The notes: generated from the sequence alone by a model not told the origin. Numbered from the stretch's first letter, positions 34,856-44,822 are shown. The stretch is DNA of 64,000 nucleotides from Streptomyces sp. TG1A-8 (GCF_030499535.1 NZ_JASTLB010000001.1:3038001-3102000), one strand, 5' to 3'. Program-made: numbers and translations.

Positions 34856-35430
34856 GACGACTCCTCTCCCTCGATGATCTCTACTTCATCCGCTTCCGGA
34901 TGGAAGGTGGCCGCGAAGGGGTACGGGCCGTAGTGCGGGTAATGGGCAGGCAGGTCCGCCCCTCCTCTGCGCGCAAGATGCGCCAACTCACGGTACTTCC
35001 GGGCGCGGGCGCGAAGGTTCTGCCGTGCGGGATCCCCCCAGTGCGCCATGGCGGTGCGCACGCACGCGGCCAGTAGGACCAGTACGGCGGTGGCGGCCAC
35101 GGCCGCATAGGCGACCCGTGCCGTACCTGACTCCCAGTACTGGGCCACGCCGCCCCAGTACACCACCTCGCCGAAGACGACGATTGCCAGGGGCACACCG
35201 ATTTTGAAGCCCGCGTTGAACATTGCGACTTCGTCCTCGTGCCGGCGCCGGAGCATGCGAAGCACCGCCCGGTCGTCCAGGAAGTCGAAGCGGAGTTCCT
35301 CACCCGCCTGTTCCGCCAGCGTTTTGGCGGCGGGGGCGGCGGCGATCACCTCGCCGGGGACGAGCCGTGCGGGCTCTCCGCCCCTTCGGCCGACGAACTC
35401 CCAGTCGCCGAGGCCGGTCGGGTCGGTCAT
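34852..35430 (-). CDS. two-helix membrane protein of cassette 2
   Basis: 192 residues from the ATG at 35430, placed 8 nt after AAGAAGGG; an in-frame ATG at 35460 adds ten residues. A charged N-terminal domain (FDFLDDRAVLRMLRRRHEDEVAMFNAGF) is followed by two membrane helices (VPLAIVVFGEVVYWGGVAQYW and VAYAAVAATAVLVLLAACV). A C-terminal cytoplasmic tail with a Tyr/Pro/His stretch (LPAHYPHYGPYPF) completes it. The hairpin could be a membrane-targeted immunity protein or a secretion accessory. It has no counterpart in cassette 1. Confidence 0.65.
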   Translation of the reverse strand: MTDPTGLGDWEFVGRRGGEPARLVPGEVIAAAPAAKTLAEQAGEELRFDFLDDRAVLRMLRRRHEDEVAMFNAGFKIGVPLAIVVFGEVVYWGGVAQYWESGTARVAYAAVAATAVLVLLAACVRTAMAHWGDPARQNLRARARKYRELAHLARRGGADLPAHYPHYGPYPFAATFHPEADEVEIIEGEESS

Positions 35431-35479
35431 GTGGATCGCCCTTCTTTCTGTGGTTTCCACCCCCGCCAGAGCGCGGCGC

Positions 35480-36745
35480 CTACGCGGCCAGGGCAGCGTG
35501 GAACGGTTTCGGTGAAGGCCCGGGCGAAGGCGTCGGTGTGTGCTTGGCGGGTTCCGGCTCCTGGTAACCAGTGGTCCTGCCGTTCTCGCCGCTGAACATC
35601 CGGTGGAGCGCGCTCGCGAGACCGTTGCCCTTGATGACCGCGGTGACCTGCTTTCCGCCGATCGGCGTGAACCTCTCCGGCAGCCCGCCGACGTCGAGTT
35701 TCTGACCGAGCTTGAGGCCTCCGGCCAGCACCCTGTTCGCCAAGGTCACACTGAGACCGTTGAGAAAGTTGTGCCCGACACCGTCGATGCCGCGAACAGC
35801 GGCTTCGCCCCAGGTGCCGGCTTTGCCGAAGGCCCGCAGCTTGGCGAGGCCTTTGAGTTTGGCAACGGCTTTGAAACCCTTGAGCGCGCCGAGCCCGGGA
35901 AGGATGCCCAGGAAGTCCGTCCCCAATTTCAGCCAATCGACCTTTCCCCCGCGCTCTGACATATCGTAGGCGTGTCCGGCCAGTGCCGCTGCGCTGGAGA
36001 GGACCGCGAGCGTGGCGAAGATGGGCACGAGGAACTGCAAGGGCGGCACAAAAGCACAGACAACCGCGAGAACGGAGAGGATTGCGGAGATATTGGAGAA
36101 CGTATCCGCCCAGTCAGCGAGCCAATTCATGAATCCGCCCGGATCGCGCACCGCATCATGGTGCACCACGTCCTTGATGTGTCTGGCGGCGCGGTCGCCC
36201 GCGTCGTCAAAGATGTCCCGGGCGTCCTTGACATCCTTGCGCGCCTGGCCGATCCGGTGCAGCGCGTCGTCACGCTTCTTCTGCCACCGCTCGTACTCCA
36301 GTCTGTCCGCCTCGGGGATAGGTGTCACAGGATGCTTGTCCGTGATCTTTCGCATTTCTCGGTCGGCGATGTCGTGGTCGGACTCGGCCTCCCGGTAGTC
36401 CGCCAAGGCCTTGTCGGCCTTCTTCTGGGCCCGATGCAATTCACCGGCGAATTCACTGGATTCACCTTCGGCTACCTTGGTGCCCAGCGCCTTTGCCGCC
36501 TCGTCATAGCGTTCGAAGGCTTTCTTGAGCCGGTCTCCGGCACCGTCGGCGATCTCATTGAAGGCACGTCCGGCGTCGCTGTCCCAACCTTCCACGGAAG
36601 ACAACGCCTTAATGACCCTCGCCTGCTCGTCGATCATGTCGGCCATCTTGCGCAACTTCCGCCCTAAGGTCGCGACTTCATCCGGGTCCCCTGGGGTGGG
36701 GTCGCCGTCCCACAGCGGTGGCCATTCACTGGATCGCCTACTCAC
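35480..36745 (-). CDS. putative type VII-secreted polymorphic protein 2
   Basis: 421 residues from the GTG at 36745 (GTGA overlap with the small partner gene). The helical head has a GWDSDAG turn (a W-x-x-x-A/G form common in actinobacterial T7SS toxins) and long charged helices to about residue 200. The hydrophobic middle (FSNISAILSVLAVVCAFVPPLQFLVPIFATLAVLSSAAALAGHAY) and VDWLKLGTDFLGILPGLGALKGFKAV align with the protein at 28079. The tail after residue 330 differs and ends in a Pro/Ser/Thr-rich stretch (KHTPTPSPGPSPKPF). No catalytic motif recognised. Confidence 0.65.
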   Translation of the reverse strand: MSRRSSEWPPLWDGDPTPGDPDEVATLGRKLRKMADMIDEQARVIKALSSVEGWDSDAGRAFNEIADGAGDRLKKAFERYDEAAKALGTKVAEGESSEFAGELHRAQKKADKALADYREAESDHDIADREMRKITDKHPVTPIPEADRLEYERWQKKRDDALHRIGQARKDVKDARDIFDDAGDRAARHIKDVVHHDAVRDPGGFMNWLADWADTFSNISAILSVLAVVCAFVPPLQFLVPIFATLAVLSSAAALAGHAYDMSERGGKVDWLKLGTDFLGILPGLGALKGFKAVAKLKGLAKLRAFGKAGTWGEAAVRGIDGVGHNFLNGLSVTLANRVLAGGLKLGQKLDVGGLPERFTPIGGKQVTAVIKGNGLASALHRMFSGENGRTTGYQEPEPAKHTPTPSPGPSPKPFHAALAA

Positions 36746-37047
36746 TTCTTACCTTTCTTCGTGTTCTCAGCGATGGCCTTCGCCAACTCGTGGTCGATCT
36801 CTTCGTACTTCCCAGCCGCGGCCGCGGTGTATTCGGCGAGATTTTTCAGCTCCTTGGACAATTTTTTGCGCGTCTTCTTCCAAGTGGTCCCGAACTCGTC
36901 GAAGGCGCCTTTCAGGCCATCGTGCCCCAGTTCGTCCCCGTAACCGTCCGAAGGATTCCCGTGCTGATCAAACTCCCTGTGCAGCTTGCCCAGTGTTTGT
37001 GAACACGCCTTGATCATGTCGAGGTCGTACGTGATTCTGTCGGCCAT
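36742..37047 (-). CDS. WXG100-like small helical protein, cassette 2
   Basis: 101 residues, two predicted helices around FDEFGTTWKKTRKKLSKEL, with Trp near the turn and a Lys-rich C-terminus. Size, position immediately before the large WXG protein and lack of a signal peptide fit an ESX/Lap-like partner. It is divergent from the 230-residue gene at 37126, leaving 78 bp for both promoters. Confidence 0.65.
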   Translation of the reverse strand: MADRITYDLDMIKACSQTLGKLHREFDQHGNPSDGYGDELGHDGLKGAFDEFGTTWKKTRKKLSKELKNLAEYTAAAAGKYEEIDHELAKAIAENTKKGKK

Positions 37048-37125
37048 TGAAGAATTCCTCCATCAGGGACGTGAGACACTGCTGCGAGGCTTCCCTCGGC
37101 GAGCGACACGGAAGGTGGAACGGGT

Positions 37126-37818
37126 TTGTCCAGGAGCACCGACCACACTCTGCGGAACCGGCTCGGCGTCGTCCCGGACGCCGCGGCCTGGTGCACGATC
37201 GGCAAGATCCCCGAGCCGCCCACGGACGTTCACCGGGCTGCCGGATCCGGGCCCTTGCGGCCCGCTTTCATGAGACCGCTCGGCATACTCGGCGTTGTCC
37301 TGGCAGCGCCCCTGATGTCCGTCGCCAAGGTGCTCAGTCTCCTTGCCTCGGGCGAAGAGGCTCTCAAGCGTCTGCTGTCGACGAAAGAGGAACGCGACCG
37401 GGCCCGCGCCAAGGGCCTCGACACCAAGCGTCGTGACGCGGCCATCCTGGAACGCGGCCTCGACAAGACCTTCGACGGCGACTGGACCGGGGCCGCCGGC
37501 CGCTTCCTCCTTCAGTGGTACAGCCATTCCTCCCACCATCAACGATTCGTCGTGCTCGCCCAGGGCCGCATCCTGCTGGCCGCACCGCCCAAGCGGGTGT
37601 CCGTCCGCCGGGACGATCGCATGCGGGTCGTCGCCGAAATTTCCGCCGGAGACGCCGTCCTTGAGGACCCGCTCCCGGCGTTCGAGAACGACAAGCTGCT
37701 CCTCCGCTTCAAGGACGGCTCGTGGCTGACCTTGACGAGTGAGGAGTGGCGCAGCGATTTGCACATGTATCTGATGCGCCATCCGCGGCCTGACGGGATC
37801 CGAGGTGCCGAAGCCTGA
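37126..37818 (+). CDS. PH-like accessory protein, paralogue of the 302-residue protein
   Basis: 230 residues from a TTG at 37126 preceded by GAAGGTGG. The N-terminal part has a hydrophobic stretch (LGILGVVLAAPLMSVAKVLSLLAS). The C-terminal half (HQRFVVLAQGRILLAAPPKRVSVRRDDRMRVVAEI ... LLLRFKDGSWLTLTSEEWRSDLHMYL) matches the same region of the protein at 29370. It is transcribed away from cassette 2 and followed by a strong hairpin. Confidence 0.65.
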   Translation: MSRSTDHTLRNRLGVVPDAAAWCTIGKIPEPPTDVHRAAGSGPLRPAFMRPLGILGVVLAAPLMSVAKVLSLLASGEEALKRLLSTKEERDRARAKGLDTKRRDAAILERGLDKTFDGDWTGAAGRFLLQWYSHSSHHQRFVVLAQGRILLAAPPKRVSVRRDDRMRVVAEISAGDAVLEDPLPAFENDKLLLRFKDGSWLTLTSEEWRSDLHMYLMRHPRPDGIRGAEA

Positions 37819-37820
37819 CA

Positions 37821-37864
37821 GCCGGGTGTGACGGAGTATGCTGCGCGCTCCGTCAACACCCGGC
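37821..37864 (+). terminator. hairpin after the 37126 gene
   Basis: GCCGGGTGTGACGGAG and CTCCGTCAACACCCGGC pair with one bulged base around an 11-nt loop, starting 3 nt after the stop codon. No U-run follows, as is usual in Streptomyces terminators. Confidence 0.6.
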
Positions 37865-38020
37865 AGCACATGGAGCGCGCGCTCTTCTTGATGCGTGAAA
37901 GATCAGCTGTCTGGTCCGACATGTCCCCCGCCAAGACTTCGGGAAAAGCTCCGCAACGGGACCGTCGGTGCAGTGATCGGACGCCACCGCACCGACGTGC
38001 CCAGTGTGAACCGGACCTGA

Positions 38021-38329
38021 CTAACCCCTCGCCTGCTGCGCCAGTTGCTCGTCCAGCTGTTCGTACGCTTCCTTGGCCTTCTTCAGGAAGTCGGACAGGC
38101 CGTGCAGGCCGTGGATGGTCTTGGCGGCACCCTTGGTGAACTCCTTGACGGAGTCGTCGTAGGCACCGGAGGCCTTCTGGGTGGTGAAGCCCTGTTCGAC
38201 CAGGTTCGCGACCCGCTTCTCGATGTTCTTGATCTTGTCTTCCAGGTCGTGCATGTCCTTGATCAGGTCACCCGCGACCTTCTCCATCTCGGCATAAGTA
38301 AGGTCCGCGTCCTTGCCGCTCTTGCCCAT
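38021..38329 (-). CDS. WXG100/EsxB-like protein next to eccC
   Basis: 102 residues, ATG after GGGAGG. Two long amphipathic helices (YAEMEKVAGDLIKDMHDLEDKIKNIEKRVANLV and SVKEFTKGAAKTIHGLHGLSDFLKKAKEAYEQLDEQLA) are joined by a short turn, QGFTTQKASG, where Phe replaces the usual Trp. This hairpin of helices is typical of ESX substrates. It is divergent from the EccC-type ATPase gene, and the pairing suggests that it is a substrate. Confidence 0.75.
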   Translation of the reverse strand: MGKSGKDADLTYAEMEKVAGDLIKDMHDLEDKIKNIEKRVANLVEQGFTTQKASGAYDDSVKEFTKGAAKTIHGLHGLSDFLKKAKEAYEQLDEQLAQQARG

Positions 38330-38632
38330 GGCCGATCTCCCTCCCGTTCGCCGTCGCCGCAGGGACCGCCCCCGTGGCTCGCTCCTGCGGACCGGACCGG
38401 TCCGGCACCGGCACGCGGGCCGAGCAGCCCGACCGTCCGCACGAGCGAAGATCTTACGGGTGGGGCCCCTCGCACCGCAGGGCTGCGGTGCGAGGGAATG
38501 GTGAACCGCCCGGCTCCCGCTGCCCCGGCAAAGCCCGGCCGGTTAAGGTCGCTTGCAGTCGCTTCCACCCTGTGGAGCGTCACCAGTGTTCCGCGTTCCG
38601 GGGGCGGCCTCGGCCGTGCGAGGAGGACGAGC
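38330..38632. other. divergent promoter region between the EsxB-like gene and eccC
   Basis: 303 bp. It contains a perfect 13-bp hairpin at 38467-38496 and the eccC Shine-Dalgarno AGGAGG at 38621. No further gene is supported. Confidence 0.5.
38467..38496. terminator. perfect 13-bp hairpin upstream of eccC
   Basis: CCCTCGCACCGCA-GGGC-TGCGGTGCGAGGG is a perfect stem with a four-base loop, about 137 bp upstream of the eccC start. It lies in a divergent region, so it is either an operator or a leader hairpin/attenuator and not an ordinary gene-end terminator. Confidence 0.45.
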
Positions 38633-41600
38633 GTGCGCCTGAGTCTGACCGTCGTCGACCCGGTCGGGGGAACCGGCGCCGATGTGGTGCTCGACGCCGA
38701 CCCCGAGTCCACGGTCGGCGACGTCGTCCGGGAACTGGGACGGCACGTCGGTCTGCACCACGGGAACGGCGGCGGAGAGGACGGCGGCGGAAGGGAAAGC
38801 CGGAACGCCACCGCCACCGGCACCGGCACCGCCACCGGCGATGGCGGCGGTGCGCGGGTCATTCCGTTCGGGGCGCCCCGCCACGGTGCCGGAGCAGCGG
38901 ACGGGGCGGCCGGTGCCGCCGGTACAACCGGTACGACCGGTACGGTCCCGCCCGCCCGTCCGGCCGGTCCGCCCGCCTACGTCGACGGGTACGCCCTCGA
39001 CCCCGCCGCGACCGTCGTCGGATCACCGCTGCGCGACGGCGCCGTCGTCAGCCTGCGCGACCCGGCCGGGTGCCTCCCCGGGGAGCCGGCCGGCGTCGTG
39101 GAGTTCCGCGTGGCCGGCGGACCCGCGGCCGGTGCCGTGCACCGGCTGGGGGTGGGGCGCTACGACATCGGCCGCGGGGCCGCCGCCCACCTGCGCGTCG
39201 ACGACCCGGAACTGCCCTCCCGCGCCGCCTCGCTGGCCATCGCCATCGACGGCACCTGCACGGTCGCCCTGCACACCGGCGACGGCGCCGTCCGCCTGGA
39301 CGGCGAGGACTTCACCGGCGGCGAGTGGCCGCTGGGCGCCCAGTTGGCCCTGGGCAACACGCTGCTGGAGATCACCGCCTACACCCCGCCCGACGCGGCC
39401 CTGAAGTGGTCCGAGGACGGGGTGGGGCTGGACTACAACCGGCCGCCCCGGCTGCGCCCGGCCGAACGCCGGACCCACTTCGCGCTGCCCAACCCGCCCG
39501 GTGAGTACGAGGCCCGGCCCCTGCCCTGGCTGATGGCGCTGCTGCCGCTGGTCGGGGCCGTGGTGTCGGTGCTGGTGTTCGGGCGGTGGTACTACCTGAT
39601 CATGGCGCTGATGAGCCCCGTGATGCTCCTCGGCAACTACTTCATGGACAAGAAGCACGGCCGCAAGTCCCACGCCAAGCAGGTCAAGGAGTACAAGGAG
39701 CACAAGGCGCGGATCGAGGAGGACGCCCGGGACGCCCTGGTCGCCGAGCGGGCCGACCGGCGGCAGGCCGCTCCCGACCCCGCCGCCGTCCTGACCTTCG
39801 GCACGGGGCCGCGCACCCGCCTGTGGGAGCGGCGCCGCACGGACGCCGACCACCTGCTGCTGCGCTTCGGCACCGGGCGCCTGCCCTCCGACGTCGAGCT
39901 GGACGACCCGCAGCAGGACGAACACCGGCGCAGGGTCCGCCGGCACATCGAGGACGCCCCGGTCGCCCTGTCGCTGCGGGACCTCGGCGTCATCGGCATC
40001 GCGGGCCCCGGTGACTCCGCGCAGGCGCTGGGCCGCTGGGCGGTCGCCCAGTGCGCCGTGCTGCACAGCCCCTTGGACGTGCAGGCCTACGTGCTGACCG
40101 AGAACGACGCCGGTCCGCGCTGGGACTGGGTGCGCTGGCTGCCGCACGCCCGGCCGCCCGGCGGGCAGGACGTCAACGTGCTCGTGGGCACCGACTCCGA
40201 GACCGTCGGAGCGCGCGTCGGCGAGCTGACCCAGCTGCTCGACGCCCGGCAGAAGGCGCTCCGGCAGGGCGGGCGCAACAAGGCCGACGGCCCGGCCTTC
40301 TCCGACCCGGACATCGTCGTCGTCTGGGACGGTTCCCGGCGGCTGCGGTCGCTGCCGGGTGTCGTCCGGTTGCTGCGGGAGGGCCCGGAGGTGGCCATCC
40401 GCTCGATCTGCCTGGACGCCGAGGAGCGGTTCCTGCCCGGCGAGTGCCAGGCGGTGGTCGTCGCCGAGCCGCGGGACGGCGCGGAGTTTCCCGCCGCCGT
40501 CCCCGCTGCGGACCGGCCCGCCGGGGGCTTCCCCTCCTTCCAGGCCTGGCACCCGGCCGTCCGGCACGACGGGGAACAGACCGGGCGGGAGCCGGAACTG
40601 CGGCTGCGCGTGGAGCAGAGCGGGGCACCGCGCAAGCAGGACGTCCGGCCGGACTTCGTCTCCGCCGCCTGGTGCGCCCGGCTGTCCCGCGCCCTGTCCC
40701 CGCTGCGCGACATCAGCGGGGAGAGCCAGGACTCGGCGCTGCCGGCCGCGAGCCGGCTGCTGGACGTGCTCCGGCTGGAGCCGCCGACCGGTGACGCCGT
40801 CGCGGCACGCTGGCGGGCCGGCGGGCAATCGACGCTGGCGGTGATCGGTGAGTCCTACGACGGGCCGTTCGGCATCGACCTGCGCCGGGACGGGCCGCAC
40901 GGCCTGATCGCCGGTACGACGGGTTCGGGCAAGTCGGAGCTGCTGCAGACCATCGTGGCGTCGCTTGCGGTGGCCAACACGCCGGAGAACATGACCTTCG
41001 TGCTGGTCGACTACAAGGGCGGCTCGGCGTTCAAGGACTGCGTGAAGCTCCCGCACACCGTCGGCATGGTCACCGATCTCGACGCCCACCTGGTCGAACG
41101 CGCCCTGGAGTCGCTGGGCGCGGAGCTGAAGCGGCGCGAGCACATCCTGGCCGCCGCCGACGCCAAGGACATCGAGGACTACCAGGACCTGGTGCGCAGG
41201 AATCCCGCGCACGCGCCCGTCCCCCGGCTCCTCATCGTCATCGACGAGTTCGCCTCCATGGTGCGCGACCTGCCCGACTTCGTGACCGGACTGGTCAACA
41301 TCGCCCAGCGGGGCCGCTCCCTCGGCATCCACCTGCTGCTGGCCACCCAGCGGCCGAGCGGTGTGGTCTCCCCCGAGATCCGGGCCAACACCAACCTGCG
41401 CATCGCCCTGCGCGTGACCGACGCCGGCGAGTCCACCGACGTCATCGACGCGCCCGACGCCGGGCACATCTCCAAGAGCACGCCGGGCCGCGCCTACGTC
41501 CGGCTGGGCCACGCCTCGCTGATCCCGTTCCAGTCCGGCCGCGTCGGCGGCCGGCGGCCGGGTGCGGCCGACCCGCGGACCCTCGCGCCCTGGGCGGCCC

Positions 41601-43336
41601 CGCTGACCTGGCAGGACCTGGGGCGCGCCGCGCTGCGCAAACCCCGGACCGAGGCCCGCGAGGACGAGGAGATCACCGACCTGAAGGTACTGGTGGACGC
41701 CGTCCGGGAAGCCGACCGGGCGCTGGGCATCCCGGCGCAGCACTCCCCGTGGCTGCCCGCGCTGGACGACACCCTGCTGCTCGACGACGTCCCGCCGGTG
41801 CGCGCCCAGGGTGCGCTGCCCGCGGCCCCGTTCGGTGTGGAGGACCTCCCGGCCGACCAGGCCCGGCGTCCGGTGGCGGTGGACTTCGCCACCTTCGGCC
41901 ACCTCATCGTCGCCGGCGCCCCGCGCACCGGCCGTTCCCAGGTGCTGCGCACCATCGCCGGTTCGCTGGCCCGCACCAACTCCTGTGCCGACGTGCACCT
42001 GTACGGCATCGACTGCGGCAACGGCGCCCTCAACGCGCTGACCCGGCTGCCGCACTGCGGTGCCGTCGTCGGCCGCAACCAGCTGGAGCGGGTCGAGCGG
42101 CTCATGGCCCGGCTGTCCGGCGAGCTGACGCGCCGCCAGGACCTGCTGGCCGACAAGGGGTTCGCGGACATCGGGGAGCAGCGGGCCGGCGTCCCGGAGG
42201 ACGAACGGCTGCCGCACGTCGTGCTGCTGCTGGACCGCTGGGAGGGCTGGCTGCCCACGCTCGGCGAGCACAACCACGGCGACCTGACCGACCAGGTCAT
42301 GGTGATGATGCGCGAGGGCGCGAGCGTCGGCATCCACCTGGTCATCACCGGTGACCGGCAGCTGCTGGCCGGGCGCATCTCCTCGCTCACCGAGGACAAG
42401 TACGGTCTGCGGCTCGCCGACCGCGGCGACTTCTCGATGCTGGACATCAACGCGCGCAAGGTGCCCGAGGAGATCCCGCCGGGCCGTGCCTTCCGCGGCG
42501 AGACGGCCGCCGAGACGCAGTTCGCGCTGCTCGCCGGGGACACCACCGGCCAGGGACAGGCCGCCGCGCTGCTGGCGATCGGCGAGGCGGCCGCGGCGCG
42601 GGACGCCGCGGTGCCGCGCTCCCGGCGCCCGTTCCGGGTCGACGTGCTGCCGAGCCGGATCTCCTTCGCGGACGCGTGGGCGATGCGCGACCCGGCGACG
42701 GCCTCCTCCCGGTTGTGGGCCCTGGTGGGCGTCGGCGGCGACGAACTGACCGCGCTCGGGCCGGACCTGGCCCGGGGCGTGCCGGCGTTCGTGATCGGCG
42801 GTCCCGCCAAGTCCGGGCGCTCCACGGTGCTGCTGAACTTCGCCCGCTCCTGCCTGGAGCAGGGCGTGCGGCTGGTCGTCGCGGCGCCCCGCCCGTCCCC
42901 GCTGCGCGAACTCGACGGCCGGGACGGCGTCCTGAAGGTGTTCACCGGCCGTGACGTCGACGAGGACGAGCTGACGGAGGCCATCGCGTCGGCCACGCCG
43001 CAGGACCCGGTCGCCGTCCTCGTCGACGACGCCGAGGTGCTGGAGGACTGCGACGCCGAGGACGTGTTCAAGCGGATCGTGGAGCGCGGGACCGAGGAGG
43101 GGCTGGCCCTCGTCATCGCCGGTGACGAGGACGAGATCTGCGGCGGCTTCTCCGGGTGGCAGGTCGACGCGAAGAAGGCCCGGCGCGGCATCCTGCTGTC
43201 CCCGCAGGAGTCGGGCTCGGGCGAGCTGATCGGCATCCGCACGACGCGGAGCATGGTCGGCGGCCCGGTCACGCCGGGCCGGGGCATGCTGCACCTGGGC
43301 GGCGGCGAGCACGTGACCGTGACGACACCCCTGTAG
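38633..43336 (+). CDS. eccC: FHA-containing EccC/FtsK-SpoIIIE-type secretion ATPase
   Basis: 1,567 residues from the GTG at 38633, 7 nt after AGGAGG. The order is a short ubiquitin-like N-terminal strand region and a Gly/Thr-rich linker, then an FHA domain at about residues 155-250. Two membrane helices follow (LPWLMALLPLVGAVVSVLVF and YYLIMALMSPVMLLGNYF). Three P-loop domains come next. The first (near residue 761, GTTGSGKSELLQT) has full Walker A and B (LLIVIDEF). The second (near 1094, GAPRTGRSQVL) and third (near 1388, GGPAKSGRSTVL) have Arg where the P-loop Lys belongs. This is the EccC motor layout of type VII secretion, fused to FHA. No eccB, eccD, eccE or mycP gene is nearby. Confidence 0.85.
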   Translation: MRLSLTVVDPVGGTGADVVLDADPESTVGDVVRELGRHVGLHHGNGGGEDGGGRESRNATATGTGTATGDGGGARVIPFGAPRHGAGAADGAAGAAGTTGTTGTVPPARPAGPPAYVDGYALDPAATVVGSPLRDGAVVSLRDPAGCLPGEPAGVVEFRVAGGPAAGAVHRLGVGRYDIGRGAAAHLRVDDPELPSRAASLAIAIDGTCTVALHTGDGAVRLDGEDFTGGEWPLGAQLALGNTLLEITAYTPPDAALKWSEDGVGLDYNRPPRLRPAERRTHFALPNPPGEYEARPLPWLMALLPLVGAVVSVLVFGRWYYLIMALMSPVMLLGNYFMDKKHGRKSHAKQVKEYKEHKARIEEDARDALVAERADRRQAAPDPAAVLTFGTGPRTRLWERRRTDADHLLLRFGTGRLPSDVELDDPQQDEHRRRVRRHIEDAPVALSLRDLGVIGIAGPGDSAQALGRWAVAQCAVLHSPLDVQAYVLTENDAGPRWDWVRWLPHARPPGGQDVNVLVGTDSETVGARVGELTQLLDARQKALRQGGRNKADGPAFSDPDIVVVWDGSRRLRSLPGVVRLLREGPEVAIRSICLDAEERFLPGECQAVVVAEPRDGAEFPAAVPAADRPAGGFPSFQAWHPAVRHDGEQTGREPELRLRVEQSGAPRKQDVRPDFVSAAWCARLSRALSPLRDISGESQDSALPAASRLLDVLRLEPPTGDAVAARWRAGGQSTLAVIGESYDGPFGIDLRRDGPHGLIAGTTGSGKSELLQTIVASLAVANTPENMTFVLVDYKGGSAFKDCVKLPHTVGMVTDLDAHLVERALESLGAELKRREHILAAADAKDIEDYQDLVRRNPAHAPVPRLLIVIDEFASMVRDLPDFVTGLVNIAQRGRSLGIHLLLATQRPSGVVSPEIRANTNLRIALRVTDAGESTDVIDAPDAGHISKSTPGRAYVRLGHASLIPFQSGRVGGRRPGAADPRTLAPWAAPLTWQDLGRAALRKPRTEAREDEEITDLKVLVDAVREADRALGIPAQHSPWLPALDDTLLLDDVPPVRAQGALPAAPFGVEDLPADQARRPVAVDFATFGHLIVAGAPRTGRSQVLRTIAGSLARTNSCADVHLYGIDCGNGALNALTRLPHCGAVVGRNQLERVERLMARLSGELTRRQDLLADKGFADIGEQRAGVPEDERLPHVVLLLDRWEGWLPTLGEHNHGDLTDQVMVMMREGASVGIHLVITGDRQLLAGRISSLTEDKYGLRLADRGDFSMLDINARKVPEEIPPGRAFRGETAAETQFALLAGDTTGQGQAAALLAIGEAAAARDAAVPRSRRPFRVDVLPSRISFADAWAMRDPATASSRLWALVGVGGDELTALGPDLARGVPAFVIGGPAKSGRSTVLLNFARSCLEQGVRLVVAAPRPSPLRELDGRDGVLKVFTGRDVDEDELTEAIASATPQDPVAVLVDDAEVLEDCDAEDVFKRIVERGTEEGLALVIAGDEDEICGGFSGWQVDAKKARRGILLSPQESGSGELIGIRTTRSMVGGPVTPGRGMLHLGGGEHVTVTTPL

Positions 43337-43342
43337 CCGGGC

Positions 43343-43365
43343 GCGGGAGCCGAGCGGGCTCCCGC
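43343..43365. terminator. bidirectional hairpin between eccC and mqnA
   Basis: GCGGGAGCC and GGCTCCCGC form a 9-bp stem a few bases after the eccC stop and about 85 bp after the mqnA stop on the other strand. The two genes converge here. Confidence 0.6.
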
Positions 43366-43449
43366 AGCTCTGCGGCGCCCGGGCACCCGCGGCCCCGCGG
43401 CGCCCGCGGCACCGGGCGTCGCGCCGTCCCCGGCGGGCCGCCCCGGCGC

Positions 43450-44307
<858 letters not shown>

Positions 44308-44399
44308 CTAGACCCCGTCCGGTGCGGTGCCGGGACCGGCTCCCCCCGCTCCGCCCGCCCGGCGGTTCAAACATTCGGGTGACGTGATCTTGGCCTCTG

Positions 44400-44427
44400 T
44401 TGCATTCGGCGGGCTGCGTGCTAGGCT
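44400..44427 (+). promoter_or_regulatory. promoter of the cold-shock gene
   Basis: TTGCAT (44400-44405) and TAGGCT (44422-44427) are separated by 16 bp. Transcription from about 44434 would give a leader of roughly 150 nt before the ATG at 44583, typical for csp mRNAs. Confidence 0.55.
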
Positions 44428-44582
44428 CGCCGCAAGTTGCAGTTTGGTTTCCCTTGCAGTACAGAGCCTGCGGAGCATGTAACCGCGGGCTCTCGTCGTA
44501 TTCAGACGATTGCAGTTGTGCAGCACCGTACGCACGTGCAGGTTCTGGAGCAGGGCAACCCTTTTGAGCCCAAGGAGGGCTT

Positions 44583-44786
44583 ATGGCTACCGGAACCGTG
44601 AAGTGGTTCAACGCCGAAAAGGGCTTTGGCTTCATCGCCCAGGAGGGCGGCGGCCCCGACGTCTTCGTCCACTACTCCGCGATCAACGCGCAGGGTTTCC
44701 GTTCTCTCGAGGAGAACCAGCAGGTCTCCTTCGACGTCACGCAGGGCCCGAAGGGTCCTCAGGCGGAGAACGTCACCCCCGTCTGA
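44583..44786 (+). CDS. cold-shock protein, CspA/ScoF family
   Basis: Single-stranded nucleic-acid chaperone of 67 residues. RNP1 (KGFGFIAQ) and RNP2 (VFVHYSAI) are present, with the N-terminal [21 protein letters not shown] lies about 6 nt before the ATG. The long leader and the strong hairpin downstream mark it as a monocistronic unit. Confidence 0.97.
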   Translation: MATGTVKWFNAEKGFGFIAQEGGGPDVFVHYSAINAQGFRSLEENQQVSFDVTQGPKGPQAENVTPV

Positions 44787-44822
44787 TCACTGCCTGATCG
44801 CAGAACCTGAGTGCAGTACCCA

